Source: Rhabditoides inermis
Lineage: Eukaryota; Nematoda; Chromadorea; Rhabditida; Rhabditidae
Length of the DNA: 64,000 bases
Direction of reading: 5' to 3'
NCBI GenBank assembly: GCA_963966185.1
Contig: CAWZYM010000212.1
Location: 186,001 to 250,000, forward strand
Shown one piece after another: positions 1 to 10,300 of this stretch. Positions within the stretch are counted from its first letter, which is position 1. Each line of letters opens with the position of its first letter. The notes under the pieces are model-generated. The model had not been told where the DNA came from. It ran no database searches and saw only the letters and a list, made by a program, of their open reading frames with translations. Both the position numbers and the translations under genes were made by a program.

Positions 1-1528
1 CAATGAGTATGAAATCTACACAAAGAGTTTAGAATCTACACAATGAGTTCAAAATCTACACAATGAATTTAGAATCTACACAATGGTTTCAGAATCTACA
101 GAATGAGTTTATAATCTACAGAATGAGTTTAGAATCCACATAATGGTTTTAAAATCTACACAATGAGTTTAAAATCTACACAGTGAGTTTAGAATCTACA
201 CAATGAGTTCAGAATCTACACAATGAGTTCAGAATCTACACAATGGTTTTAAAAATTACACAATGGTTTCAAAATCTACACAATGAGTTCAAAATCTACA
301 CAATGAGTTTAGAATCTACACAATGAGTTTAGAATCTACACAATGGTTTCAGAACCTACACAATGGTTTCAGAAACTACACATGAGTTTGAAATCTACAC
401 AATGAGTTCAAGTTCTTTACAATTAGTTTAGAAACTACACAATGATTTCAAAATCTACACAATGAGTTTGAAATCTACACAATGAGTTTAGAATCTACAC
501 AATGAGTTTAGAATCTACACAATGGTTTCAAAATCTACACAATGAGTATAAAATCTACACAATGAGTTTAGAATCTACACATTGAGTTCAAAATCTACAC
601 AATGAGTTTAGAATCTACACAATGGTTTCAGAATCTACAAAATGAGTTTAAAGCCTACACATTGAGTTGAGAAACCACAAAATGAGTTTGAAATCTACAC
701 AATGAGTTGAAAAACTACACAATGATTTCAAAATCTACACAATGAGTTTAAAGTTTACACAATGAGTTTAGAATTAAAACAATGAGTTTGAAATCTACAT
801 AATGGTTTCAGAATCTACACAATGAGTTTGAAATCTACACAATGAGTTTTAGAATCTACACAACGAGTTGAGAAACTACACAATGGTTTTAAAATCTACA
901 CAATGAGTTTAAAATCCACACAATGAGTTTAGAATCTAAACAATGAGTTTGAAATCTACACAATGAGTTCAGAATTTACACAATGAGTTCAGAATCTACA
1001 CAATGAGTTCAGAATCTACACAATGAGTTCAGAATCTACACAATGAGTTTAGAATCTACACAGTGAGTTTAGAATCTACACAATGAGTTTAAAATCTACA
1101 AAATGAGTTTAAAATCTACACAATGAGTTGAGAAACTACACAATGATTTCAAATCTACAAAATGAGTTTAAAATCTACACAATGAGTTGAGAAACTACAC
1201 AATGATTTCAAAATCTACACAATGAGTTTAAAATCTACACAATGAGTAAAAAATCTACACAAAGAGTTTAGAATCTACACAATGAGTTCAAAATCTACAC
1301 AATGAGTTTAGAATCTACACAATTGTTTCAGAATCTACAAAAGGAGTTTAAAATCTACACAGTGAGTTCAGAATCTACACAATGAGTTTAGATTCTACAC
1401 AATGGTTTCAAAATCTACACAATGAGTATGAAATCTACACAAAGAGTTTAGAATCTACACAATGAGTTTAGAATCTACACAATGGTTTCAAAATCTACAC
1501 AATGAGTATAAAATCTACACAATGAGTT
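1..1528 (+). repeat. 20-bp satellite array (AATGAGTTTAGAATCTACAC family)
   Basis: About 76 head-to-tail copies of a 20-bp unit, close to AATGAGTTTAGAATCTACAC, fill this stretch and continue off the left edge of the window. The phase is kept almost perfectly, with three units per 60 bases. Single-base slips occur near 380, 850 and 1155. Common variants are AATGGTTTC in place of AATGAGTTT, and A/G changes in the AGAATC part. The last recognisable unit ends at about 1528, where single-copy sequence begins. The unit contains TCTACACA, which is also the core of the much larger 9-bp satellite further right, in the same orientation. I see no coding potential. Confidence 0.95.
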
Positions 1529-1762
1529 GCCTTGAAAAGTGCATACTACCTTTGCTTCTCCCCCTTTTTTGTACTGAATATAATTTATAGATGTGTTAAG
1601 TGAGACTATGTCTGTCATTAGAACACAATCAATATACCAGTTCTTATTTGCCGTTATTAAAAAGTCTAATTCTCATACCTCGTGTCGAAAGGCTCAAATC
1701 CTTGGTTAAGGGTGAAATCTAATTACCCTCTCCCCTTTCAACTATATTGTGTAATGGAGGTG
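1529..1762. other. single-copy spacer
   Basis: Non-repetitive sequence between the 20-bp satellite and the 193-bp duplication. It has a pyrimidine-rich patch at about 1548-1570. No convincing exon or RNA gene is visible. It may be intron or 5' flank of the gene that follows. Confidence 0.5.
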
Positions 1763-2149
1763 GCAGAAAGAGAGCAATAGTAGTTACATTGTTGTCAGTC
1801 GTTATAGTCATTATAGTGCAAAATCGAGAGAAAAACACCATGTCATTATACGACATTGTTATAAAAATACAATGTCAGATAGCGTACAGTATACAATCCA
1901 TTTCAGTCTCGTCGGGCAGTGAGATCCCCGAGAAGCCGAAGAAGAAGGCCAAGATGCAGAAAGAGAGCAATAGTAGTTACATTGTTTGTCAGTCGTTATA
2001 GTCATTATAGTGCAAAATCGAGAGAAAAACACCATGTCATTATACGACATTGTTATAAAAATACAATGTCAGATAGCGTACAGTATACAATCCATTTCAG
2101 TCTCGTCGGGCAGTGAGATCCCCGAGAAGCCGAAGAAGAAGGCCAAGAT
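1763..2149 (+). repeat. 193/194-bp tandem duplication across an intron-exon border
   Basis: 1763-1955 is repeated as 1956-2149. The copies look identical apart from one extra T in the second, near 1985, so the offset is 193 bp before it and 194 bp after it. Each copy carries the same candidate 3' splice site (CCATTTCAG, ending at 1906 and 2100) and the first 49 bases of the exon behind it. Each also holds an 8-bp hairpin, GACATTGT...ACAATGTC with a 9-base loop (1852-1876 and 2046-2070). Only the second copy runs on into the full exon. The near-identity points to a recent event. Confidence 0.9.
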
Positions 2150-2898
2150 AAGCAAGAGCAGGAATGAAAAGGAAGTCGAGAAGGGAAAGAAGGAAAGGAA
2201 GACCAAGTCCACCCCGACAGGTAATCATTGTGCAGTCGCCTAGTACAGTCAGTTTATCAACTTGCCTTTTTGTAGTGCCTATCTCTTCGGACACCGACGA
2301 CGAGAAGATTGCCACCACGGACTCCAAGATGATCACCCCGTGCAAGCCCAATTTCGAAGACAAAGCTACGCAAACGGACGGTCTGGGGTTCTTCGTGAAC
2401 GAGGAACTATTCTTGAAGATATTCGCAACGCATCGTGCGCTGGCCGTGGACAAGGAGAAACCCGAGGAAATAGATGACTGGGCCAAACAAACCGAGGAAG
2501 ATGACAAGAAGGGCTTCATACACGTCACCAGCAAGAGACGTGCTGCAGTCACCGAGAAGATGAGGAGTCTAAGAATATTTCGCCCAAGTCCTCCCCCCCC
2601 CAGGAAGCGATCCGTCAGCCACCCGGATCTGAACGCGCTGGAGACCTTCCCGCCTCTGGACAAGTCCGTTGTCTCTCCTAGCGTGGAGATGCAGAAGCCG
2701 GTCCGCACCCCTTCGCAGTCTCCCGTGACTCCGTCGAGTCATCACAACCAGAACACCGGAATCCGTCACGTGACTCCGAGGAATCTCTTCATTCGGAGCC
2801 CCCACATGCACCAGACGCAGATGCCTACAAAGAAGACGCCTGGGAGATGTCGCTGTGGTGGCAAGCTCACCACAAGAATCTCAAGTGGAGGAAAATGA
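2101..2898 (+). CDS. unrecognised Lys/Pro/Ser-rich protein, multi-exon gene fragment
   Basis: I do not recognise the family. The best model has two exons. Exon a is 2101-2220, after the acceptor CATTTCAG, with a basic segment containing PEKPKKKAK that could be a nuclear localisation signal. Exon b is 2276 to the stop at 2896-2898. Between them is a 55-bp intron, 2221-2275 (CAG|GTAATC ... TTTTTGTAG). Splicing joins a lysine-rich stretch to an acidic one (SSDTDDEKI) in frame. Reading through instead, from the ATG at 2164, inserts a hydrophobic patch translated from intron sequence, so that 244-residue frame is probably not the product. Exon b includes KATQTD, a basic/proline patch PSPPPPRKR and a Ser/Pro/His-rich region. 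The 5' exons were not found. Codon-like composition and the downstream AATAAA support a real gene. A retroelement gag-like protein is an alternative. Confidence 0.45.
2221..2275 (+). other. candidate 55-bp intron
   Basis: The ends are GTAATC and TTTTTGTAG, with a pyrimidine-rich run before the AG. Removing 55 bases joins the lysine-rich reading frame of 2101-2220 to the acidic and proline-rich frame that starts at 2276. Both junctions split a codon after its first base. The short length is usual for insect introns. RNA evidence would be needed to prove it. Confidence 0.5.
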
Positions 2899-3216
2899 AA
2901 AAAACACGTGCAGCCTATGTGGGATGGATCATCTTTCTGAGAGGTGCGTCACCTACGCACACTGGGCGGGCCCCGTCTGGTGAGATGCGCGGACACCTCC
3001 GTGGACCCGAAATGCGCTGCGCCACACCTGGGAGAAGAATGCAAGCGACTTGTCGATGATCGCGCGCTGCGGAGCTTCCGACCATGGCAATGTGCTTTGT
3101 CCTGCGCGTACCCGGTTCCAGACGACGAAATCCCTCGCTATGAATGGCTCTTTAAGGAACTCGGCATCGCTTGCAGGGATGGAGTGTGGCAGTGCTGCCA
3201 ACTATGCATGGAGTAA
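2862..3216 (+). pseudogene. Cys/His-rich C-terminal tail, split by apparent frameshifts
   Basis: Protein-like sequence continues past the stop at 2896-2898 but changes frame. In the +1 frame, 2862 to about 2965 encodes a motif CSLCGMDHLSERC (C-x2-C-x3-H-x4-C). From about 2968 the original frame resumes and encodes CAAPHLGEEC (C-x3-H-x4-C), then ends at the TAA 3214-3216 with the residues CCQLCME. Spacings like these occur in CCHC zinc knuckles of retroelement gag and other nucleic-acid-binding proteins. The two shifts compensate each other. They could be real decay, an unrecognised splice or sequence errors. Most likely this is the 3' part of the gene at 2101. Confidence 0.4.
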
Positions 3217-3600
3217 GATCAAGTAGCCACGCCACCTCTACTCACCCAAGCCACCCAGTCTTACTCGTCTCAGTCTCTTAATTGTCTCGTGTTCAGTCCT
3301 TGCTTACGTTATCATAATCGATTTTCAGTCACCAAGTCTCGTGTTTTAGTCTCTTGAGTCTCTTGATACCAGCACCCATGTTGCAGTCACAGTCAAACTC
3401 ATCATGTCTACACAGTAGAAATCTCAAGGTAGCGCATCATCAGGCACAAAGTCTCACTACTACTGTTCTCACTCGTTACTTATGTTGTTGTTATCGTTGA
3501 AACACATTGTATGTATAGTCTTGATATACCGGTTTACAATAAAGATTTGTTCAAATTGAGTCGATGATTATTATCACTATCAGTCCATGGTTATCAAACC
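3217..3600 (+). other. probable 3' UTR and downstream sequence
   Basis: No good reading frame is present. AGTC tetranucleotides are dense on the + strand (CAGTC, AAGTC, TAGTC). An AATAAA signal at 3538-3543 lies 322 bases past the last stop, so this is read as the 3' UTR of the gene at 2101-3216. Confidence 0.45.
3538..3543 (+). terminator. AATAAA polyadenylation signal
   Basis: AATAAA lies in the context TTTACAATAAAGATTTGTTC, downstream of the stop at 3214-3216, with TG/T-rich bases after it as expected for a cleavage region. A second + strand AATAAA is at 3980-3985. Confidence 0.45.
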
Positions 3601-4053
3601 ATACACATATCGAGTCACTTCTTATTGTTGTTATTATATGCTATTGTTCAGATGGTTTGCACTCTATGTCAAGGGTCGCATGCTTTCATTGACTGTGAAC
3701 GATATCCAATTGGCTAGTAAGGAGTATAAGAGCAATGGGATTAGGAGTCAACTGACATGTGGGAAGACCGAGCCTCACCAACATAGTCACTGCGTCACTA
3801 AACCTTGCATAGGGGTTGTGGCAGTCACACACACAGTAGTGCATTTTGCGCCATCATATTTCCAGTCACTAGCTACGAGCACAGCCACTACTACGATATG
3901 TATGAGAGCTAGTAGGAAACATAGAAGCCGACTCTGAGACGGACTCGGAGTAGATATAAGCGAGAATCACATAAAGTCTAATAAAAGAATAGTCTAAGTC
4001 ACAATTTATTAGTCAAGTAATACAAGTCCAGCAATAACAGAATTAGACTGGAT
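3601..4053. other. non-coding spacer, AGTC-rich on the + strand
   Basis: A 116-codon open frame on the + strand here (3587-3937) has no recognisable domain and no coding-like composition, so it is not called. TTTATT at 4005-4010 reads AATAAA on the minus strand and could serve the candidate minus-strand exons that follow. Confidence 0.4.
4005..4010 (-). terminator. AATAAA polyadenylation signal, minus strand
   Basis: AATAAA on the minus strand lies about 45 bases beyond the candidate minus-strand stop codon at 4054-4056. Confidence 0.25.
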
Positions 4054-4194
4054 CTAGCACAGAGAAATGTGAGTAGGCCGACTGCTTACCAGTAATTCGG
4101 GAATAGGAGGGTCGAGGTGTAGCGGGTGGAGACGCGAGTGATGGGGAAGCGGCGACAGAGGACGCGGAGTCTTCCGGAGGATGGACCGAGCGAT
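4054..4194 (-). CDS. candidate terminal exon, minus strand, Pro/Leu-rich
   Basis: On the minus strand an acceptor-like CTCACCTTCCAG precedes 4194. One frame is open from there to the TAG at 4056-4054, reading IARSILRKTPRPLSPLPHHS and on. It is in phase with the candidate exon at 4373-4457, and an AATAAA follows. A donor-like CTG|GTAAGC at 4090/4089 would instead make 4090-4194 an internal 105-bp exon. The same DNA on the + strand has ATG at 4141 and a strong donor GAAG|GTGAGA at 4201/4202, so the strand is uncertain. Unrecognised product. Confidence 0.22.
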   Translation of the reverse strand: MARSILRKTPRPLSPLPHHSRLHPLHLDPPIPELLVSSRPTHISLC

Positions 4195-4224
4195 CTGGAA
4201 GGTGAGAGTTAATCATTGATTATA

Positions 4225-4246
4225 AAATTAATATATAATATATATA

Positions 4247-4279
<33 letters not shown>
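4225..4279. repeat. AT microsatellite
   Basis: Alternating TA/AT run of about 55 bp with a few interruptions, between the two candidate minus-strand exons. Confidence 0.9.
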
Positions 4280-4372
4280 AAGATTATAAAAAGATTTAAG
4301 ATTATTCTTTTAATAAACAATGCTTTAGTGAAGTTCTATTAGAAACCAACAATTCTAGAAATAAGTACTCAC

Positions 4373-4457
4373 CAAAGAAATAGATGCTAGAAGGGGAGCA
4401 TGCTGTCCTGCGGCAGCATTGGACACGGGCCCGGCCACTAGATCACTAGATTCAGAC
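4373..4457 (-). CDS. candidate internal exon, minus strand
   Basis: 85 bp with an acceptor-like TTTATAG on the minus strand just above 4457 and a strong donor TTTG|GTGAGTAC at 4373/4372. Only one of three frames is open. It starts SESSDLVAGPVSNAAAGQ and ends in phase with the exon at 4054-4194. The pyrimidine tract before the acceptor is weak and no domain is recognised. Confidence 0.2.
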
Positions 4458-5428
4458 CTATAAATTTAAATTAAATAGGAGTAAGCATCGGAAGGCGTAA
4501 TAAAGTAAAGTCGAGAAAATCAAATCGAAACGCGAAAATAGCAGCAGTTTGGTATAAATTCCTTAACGAATAGTTGCGATAGCTCTACGATCAACAGACA
4601 CGGTTGCGAATAAATCAAACCAATGAATAAGTCAAAATAAATAGCGCGCAACCATCCGCAAATAAGAAATAACAAGGAAACACATGAGAATCAGTGAAAG
4701 TCAAGAAAAGCAGTCACCAAAATTTTACTAATATGGGGCAGCAGAAATAAGCGTAGAGTCAAAGCGAATGGCACAGTTTACCACCAGCGCACTGGCAGGT
4801 CAGCGTGGGAGAGTCGAAAGAAGTAGAGACTCTAGTGTCATCACGCCCAAGGCGGGAAATCGCATCAGTCACGAAAAGGGGGAGTATCGCGGTTATAACA
4901 CGCGACTAATAAAAATTACAGTAATAAGTCGTCTTGTAACAAATACAATCTGGCAACGAAATTAACAAAAATAGTTCCCGCGGCTGTATTGAATGCGAGT
5001 GAGTCACACACCCTCACACACCTAGTCGCGAACACGCCACAGTCAGAGACGCAGAGGAAAAGCGGACGTTTCGAAAAGATCGCACGTCATTGCTCATCCA
5101 CCTACGAATTTGTGTCTATTATTTTCCCTTGTATAGCCGGTGTTCGAGTCTTTTAACGAGATATTTATGTATTATCCTAGTCTAGTAAAGTCGTTTGCTA
5201 AATGTCGCGTATTCTCATTGCGATTCTCTTACTCCAATGTAGCAGTCAAAATGAGCTTGATTCACAAACGCATAGTCGAATTTATATCGAGTTAAAAATA
5301 GTCTCATCTCAAATATATTATAAGCCTCTCGATGCGCAAGTACCGCGCATAGTCTTATCTTCGCGTCGCTGCTCTTCTCGCCGCCAAATTATGACGTCAC
5401 CGATCGATCGATAACTCATCTGCTACAG
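4458..5428. other. non-coding single-copy region
   Basis: No convincing exon. AGTC remains frequent on the + strand (about 18 copies by eye in 4620-5370). A 65-codon frame at 4768 and a 70-codon frame at 5202 have no recognisable features. This could be the remains of a degraded mobile element or an intron. Confidence 0.4.
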
Positions 5429-5482
5429 GGGTCACCGACGCCAAGGGAATCGCCAAGACCACCAACGCCAGGAGAACCAGAG
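5429..5482 (+). CDS. candidate 54-bp proline-rich exon
   Basis: An acceptor CATCTGCTACAG precedes 5429 and a donor AGAG|GTACTT follows 5482. The 54 bases form whole codons (phase 0 at both ends) and read GSPTPRESPRPPTPGEPE. The composition resembles the proline-rich part of the gene at 2101. Partner exons were not identified, so this could be chance. Confidence 0.22.
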
Positions 5483-5496
5483 GTACTTGAGAATGA

Positions 5497-5513
5497 CCCC
5501 CCCCCCCCCCCCC
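5497..5513 (+). repeat. poly-C run, 17 bases
   Basis: Seventeen consecutive C directly after the candidate 54-bp exon. Confidence 0.95.
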
Positions 5514-6045
5514 AGTATGCTTGTTTTTATGACCGTGCTAGATGGGTTGAGTGGATGTAGTATCGGGGCCTTTTGTAGGGTACATTTGGTAGCCCCGCAC
5601 CTCCCTTGTCTAGAGTACGTTGTATGGCCCCGTGCTAGATATAGAGGGCTGGGAAATCCCACCCCAGTAGCCTCCCTCGTCTTCTCTCTCCCTTATCTTC
5701 CCCTCACTACCCCCTTATGCGTTTACTGTGGCCCCTCAAACTTGTGGTGATTGTGACCATATTGTTGTTTGATTATTGATCGAGTCTAAGTTATTGATGT
5801 CGCGTCTGTGTTTAATGCGATAAATATACTCTATAAAACCCCAGTCGTGTTGGCTTATGTGCACTTGTAAATGCGTCATGGTGCATCGGCCTTCCCTAGA
5901 ATCCGATGGAATCTTCACTGAACCACCGCAAGTTGCTAAAAAGTTGCCAGACTTTCCCGCACATTCTTAGAAACCCCTATTCAGTCAACCATGATTCATT
6001 CATCCGAAGTCCGATTCAAGTAATCAATATTGTACTTGTTGAAGT
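5514..6045. other. single-copy flank next to the 9-bp satellite
   Basis: No recognisable gene. The phrase CCGTGCTAGAT occurs twice (about 5532 and 5631). A TATA-like element is at 5832-5838. An ATG at 5906 opens a frame of about 47 non-repeat codons that then runs without a stop into the satellite. Confidence 0.5.
5832..5838 (+). promoter_or_regulatory. TATA-box-like element facing the satellite
   Basis: TATAAAA in the context ATACTCTATAAAACCCCAGT lies about 210 bp before the first satellite unit and points into it. It is a sequence match only. No initiator or expression evidence is available. Confidence 0.2.
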
Positions 6046-7350
6046 TACACATTCTACACATTCTACACATTCTACACATTCTACACATCTACACATTCTA
6101 CCAACACTTCTACACATCTACACATTCTACACATTCTACACATTCTACACATCTCTACACATTCTACACATTCTACACATTCTACACATTCTACACATTC
6201 TAATACACATACTACACATTCTACACATTCTACACATTCTACACATTCTACACATTCTACCATTCTACACATTCTACACATTTACACATTCTACACATTC
6301 TACACATTCTACACATTCTACACATTCTACACATTCTACACATTCTACACATTCTACACATTCTACACATTCTACACATTCTACACATTCTACACATTCT
6401 ACACATTCTACACATTCTACACATTCTACACATTCTACACATTCTACACATTCTACACATTCTACACATTCTACACATTCTACACATTCTACACATTCTA
6501 CACATTCTACACATTCTACACATTCTACACATCTACACATTCTACACATTCTACACATTCTACACATTCTACACATTCTACACATCTACAACATTCTACA
6601 CATTCTAAACATTCTACACATTCTACACATTCTACACATTCTACACATTCTACACATTCTACACATTCTACACATTCTACACATTCTACACATTCTACAC
6701 ATTCTACACATTCTACACATTCTACACATTCTACCACATTCTACACATTCTACACATTCTACCATTCTACACATTCTACACATTCTACACATTCTACACA
6801 TTCTACACATTCTACACATTCTCACATTCTACACATTCTACACATTCTACACATTTCAACACATCTACACATTCTACACATTCTACACATTCTACACATT
6901 CTACACATTCTACACATTCTACACATTCTACACATTCTACACATTCTACACATTCTACACATTCTACACATTCTACACATTCTACACATTCTACACATTC
7001 TACACATTCTACACATTCTACACATTCTACACATTCTACACATTCGGCACATTGTACACATTCTACACATTCTACAATTCTACACATTCTGCACATTTAC
7101 ATTCTGCACATTCTACACATTCTCATTGCACATTCTACACATTCTACACATTCTACACATTCTACATTCTACACATTCTACACATTCTACACATTCTACA
7201 CGTTCTAACACATTCTGCACATTCTACACATTCTACACATTCTACACATTCTACACATTCTACACATTCTACACATTCTACACATTCTACACATTCTACA
7301 CATTCTACACATTCTACACATTCTACACATCTACACATTCTAACTACATT
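6046..7350 (+). repeat. frayed left edge of the 9-bp array
   Basis: Many units here have lost one to three bases or gained a few, for example ACACATCTACAC, TCTACCATTC, CTAACACATT and CATTGCACATT. Interior blocks lack this. Divergent edges are typical of tandem arrays, whose ends take less part in unequal exchange. Confidence 0.8.
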
Positions 7351-10300
7351 CTACACATTCTACACATTCTACACATTCTACACATTCTACACATTCTACA
7401 CATTCTACACATTCTACACATTCTACACATTCTACACATTCTACACATTCTACACATTATGCACATTCTGCACATTCTACACATTCTACACATTCTACAC
7501 ATTGTACACATTGTACACATTGTACACATTGTACACATTCTACACATTCGGCACATTGTACACATTCTACACATTGTACACATTGTACACATTGTACACA
7601 TTCTACACATTCTACACATTCGGCACATTGTACACATTCTACACATTCTGCACATTCTGTACATTCTGCACATTCTACACATTCTGCACATTCTACACAT
7701 TCTACACATTCTACACATTCTACACATTCTACACATTCTACACATTCTACACATTCTACACATTCTACACATTCTACACATTCTACACATTCTACACTTT
7801 CTACACATTCTACACATTCTACACATTCTACACATTCTACACATTCTACACATTCTACACATTCTACACATTCTACACATTCTACACATTCTACACATTC
7901 TACACATTCTACACATTCTACACATTCTACACATTCTACACATTCTACACATTCTACACATTCTACACATTCTACACATTCTACACATTCTACACATTCT
8001 ACACATTCTACACATTCTACACATTCTACACATTCTACACATTCTACACATTCTACACATTCTACACATTCTACACATTCTACACATTCTACACATTCTA
8101 CACATTCTACACATTCTACACATTCTACACATTCTACACATTCTACACATTCTACACATTCTACACATTCTACACATTCTACACATTCTACACATTCTAC
8201 ACATTCTACACATTCTACACATTCTACACATTCTACACATTCTACACGTTCTGCACAATCTGCACTTTCTACACATTCTACACATTCTACACATTCTACA
8301 CGTTCTGCACAATCTGCACTTTCTACACATTCTACACATTCTACACATTCTACACATTATGCACATTATGCACATTATGCACATTCTGCACATTCTACAC
8401 ATTCTACACATTCTACACATTCTACACATTCTACACATTCTACACATTCTACACATTCTACACAATCTACACAATCTACACATTCTACACATTCTACACA
8501 TTCTACACATTCTACACATTCTACACAATCTACACATTCTACACATTCTACACATTCTACACATTCTACACATTCTACACATTCTACACATTCTACACAT
8601 TCTACACATTCTACACATTCTACACATTCTACACATTCTACACATTCTACACATTCTACACATTCTACACATTCTACACATTCTACACATTCTACACATT
8701 CTACACATTCTACACATTCTACACATTCTACACATTCTACACATTCTACACATTCTACACATTCTACACATTCTACACATTCTACACATTCTACACATTC
8801 TACACATTCTACACATTCTACACATTCTACACATTCTACACATTCTACACATTCTACACATTCTACACATTCTACACATTCTACACATTCTACACATTCT
8901 ACACATTCTACACATTCTACACATTCTACACATTTTACACAGTCTACACATTCTACACATTCTACACATTCTACACATTCTACACATTCTACACATTCTA
9001 CACATTCTACACATTCTACACATTCTACACATTCTACACATTCTACACATTCTACACATTCTACACATTCTACACATTCTACACATTCTACACATTCTAC
9101 ACATTCTACACATTCTACACATTCTACACATTCTACACATTCTACACATTCTACACATTCTACACATTCTACACATTCTACACATTCGGCACATTGTACA
9201 CATTGTACACATTCTACACATTCTACACATTCGGCACATTGTACACATTCTACACATTCTGCACATTCTGTACATTCTGCACATTCTACACATTCTGCAC
9301 ATTCTACACATTCTACACATTCTACACATTCTACACATTCTACACATTCTACACATTCTACACATTCTACACATTCTGCACATTCTACACATTCTACACA
9401 TTCTACACATTCTACACATTCTACACATTCTACACATTCTACACATTCTACACATTCTACACATTCTACACATTCTACACATTCTACACATTCTACACAT
9501 TCTACACATTCTACACATTCTACACATTCTACACATTCTACACATTCTACACATTCTACACATTCTACACATTCTACACATTCTACACATTCTACACATT
9601 CTACACATTCTACACATTCTACACATTCTACACATTCTACACATTCTACACATTCTACACATTCTACACAATCTGCACTTTCTACACATTCTACACATTC
9701 TACACATTCTACACATTCTACACCTTCTACACGTTCTACACATTCTACACATTCTACACATTCTACACATTCTACACATTCTACACATTCTACACATTCT
9801 ACACATTCTACACAATCTGCACTTTCTACACATTCTACACATTCTACACATTCTGCACATTCTACATATTTTGCACATTCTTTACATTCTACACATTCTA
9901 CACATTCTACACATTATGCACATTCTGCACATTCTACACATTCTACACATTCTACACATTGTACACATTGTACACATTCTACACATTCTACACATTCTAC
10001 ACATTCGGCACATTGTACACATTCTACACATTCTGCACATTCTGTACATTCTGCACATTCTACACATTCTGCACATTCTACACATTCTACACATTCTACA
10101 CATTCTACACATTCTACACATTCTACACATTCTACACATTCTACACATTCTACACATTCTACACATTCTACACATTCTACACATTCTACACATTCTACAC
10201 ATTCTACACATTCTACACATTCTACACATTCTACACATTCTACACATTCTACACATTCTACACATTCTACACATTCTACACATTCTACACATTCTACACA

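Noticed and set aside
2097..2708. 203-codon minus-strand frame
   Set aside because: It is the complement of the better-supported + strand gene and would run through its splice sites. Its composition suggests a shadow frame.
3587..3937. 116-codon + strand frame
   Set aside because: No domain, odd composition, and it lies just after a polyadenylation signal in AGTC-rich spacer.
5487..5750. 87-codon + strand frame through the poly-C run
   Set aside because: The proline run comes from the 17-C tract. The rest has no recognisable feature.
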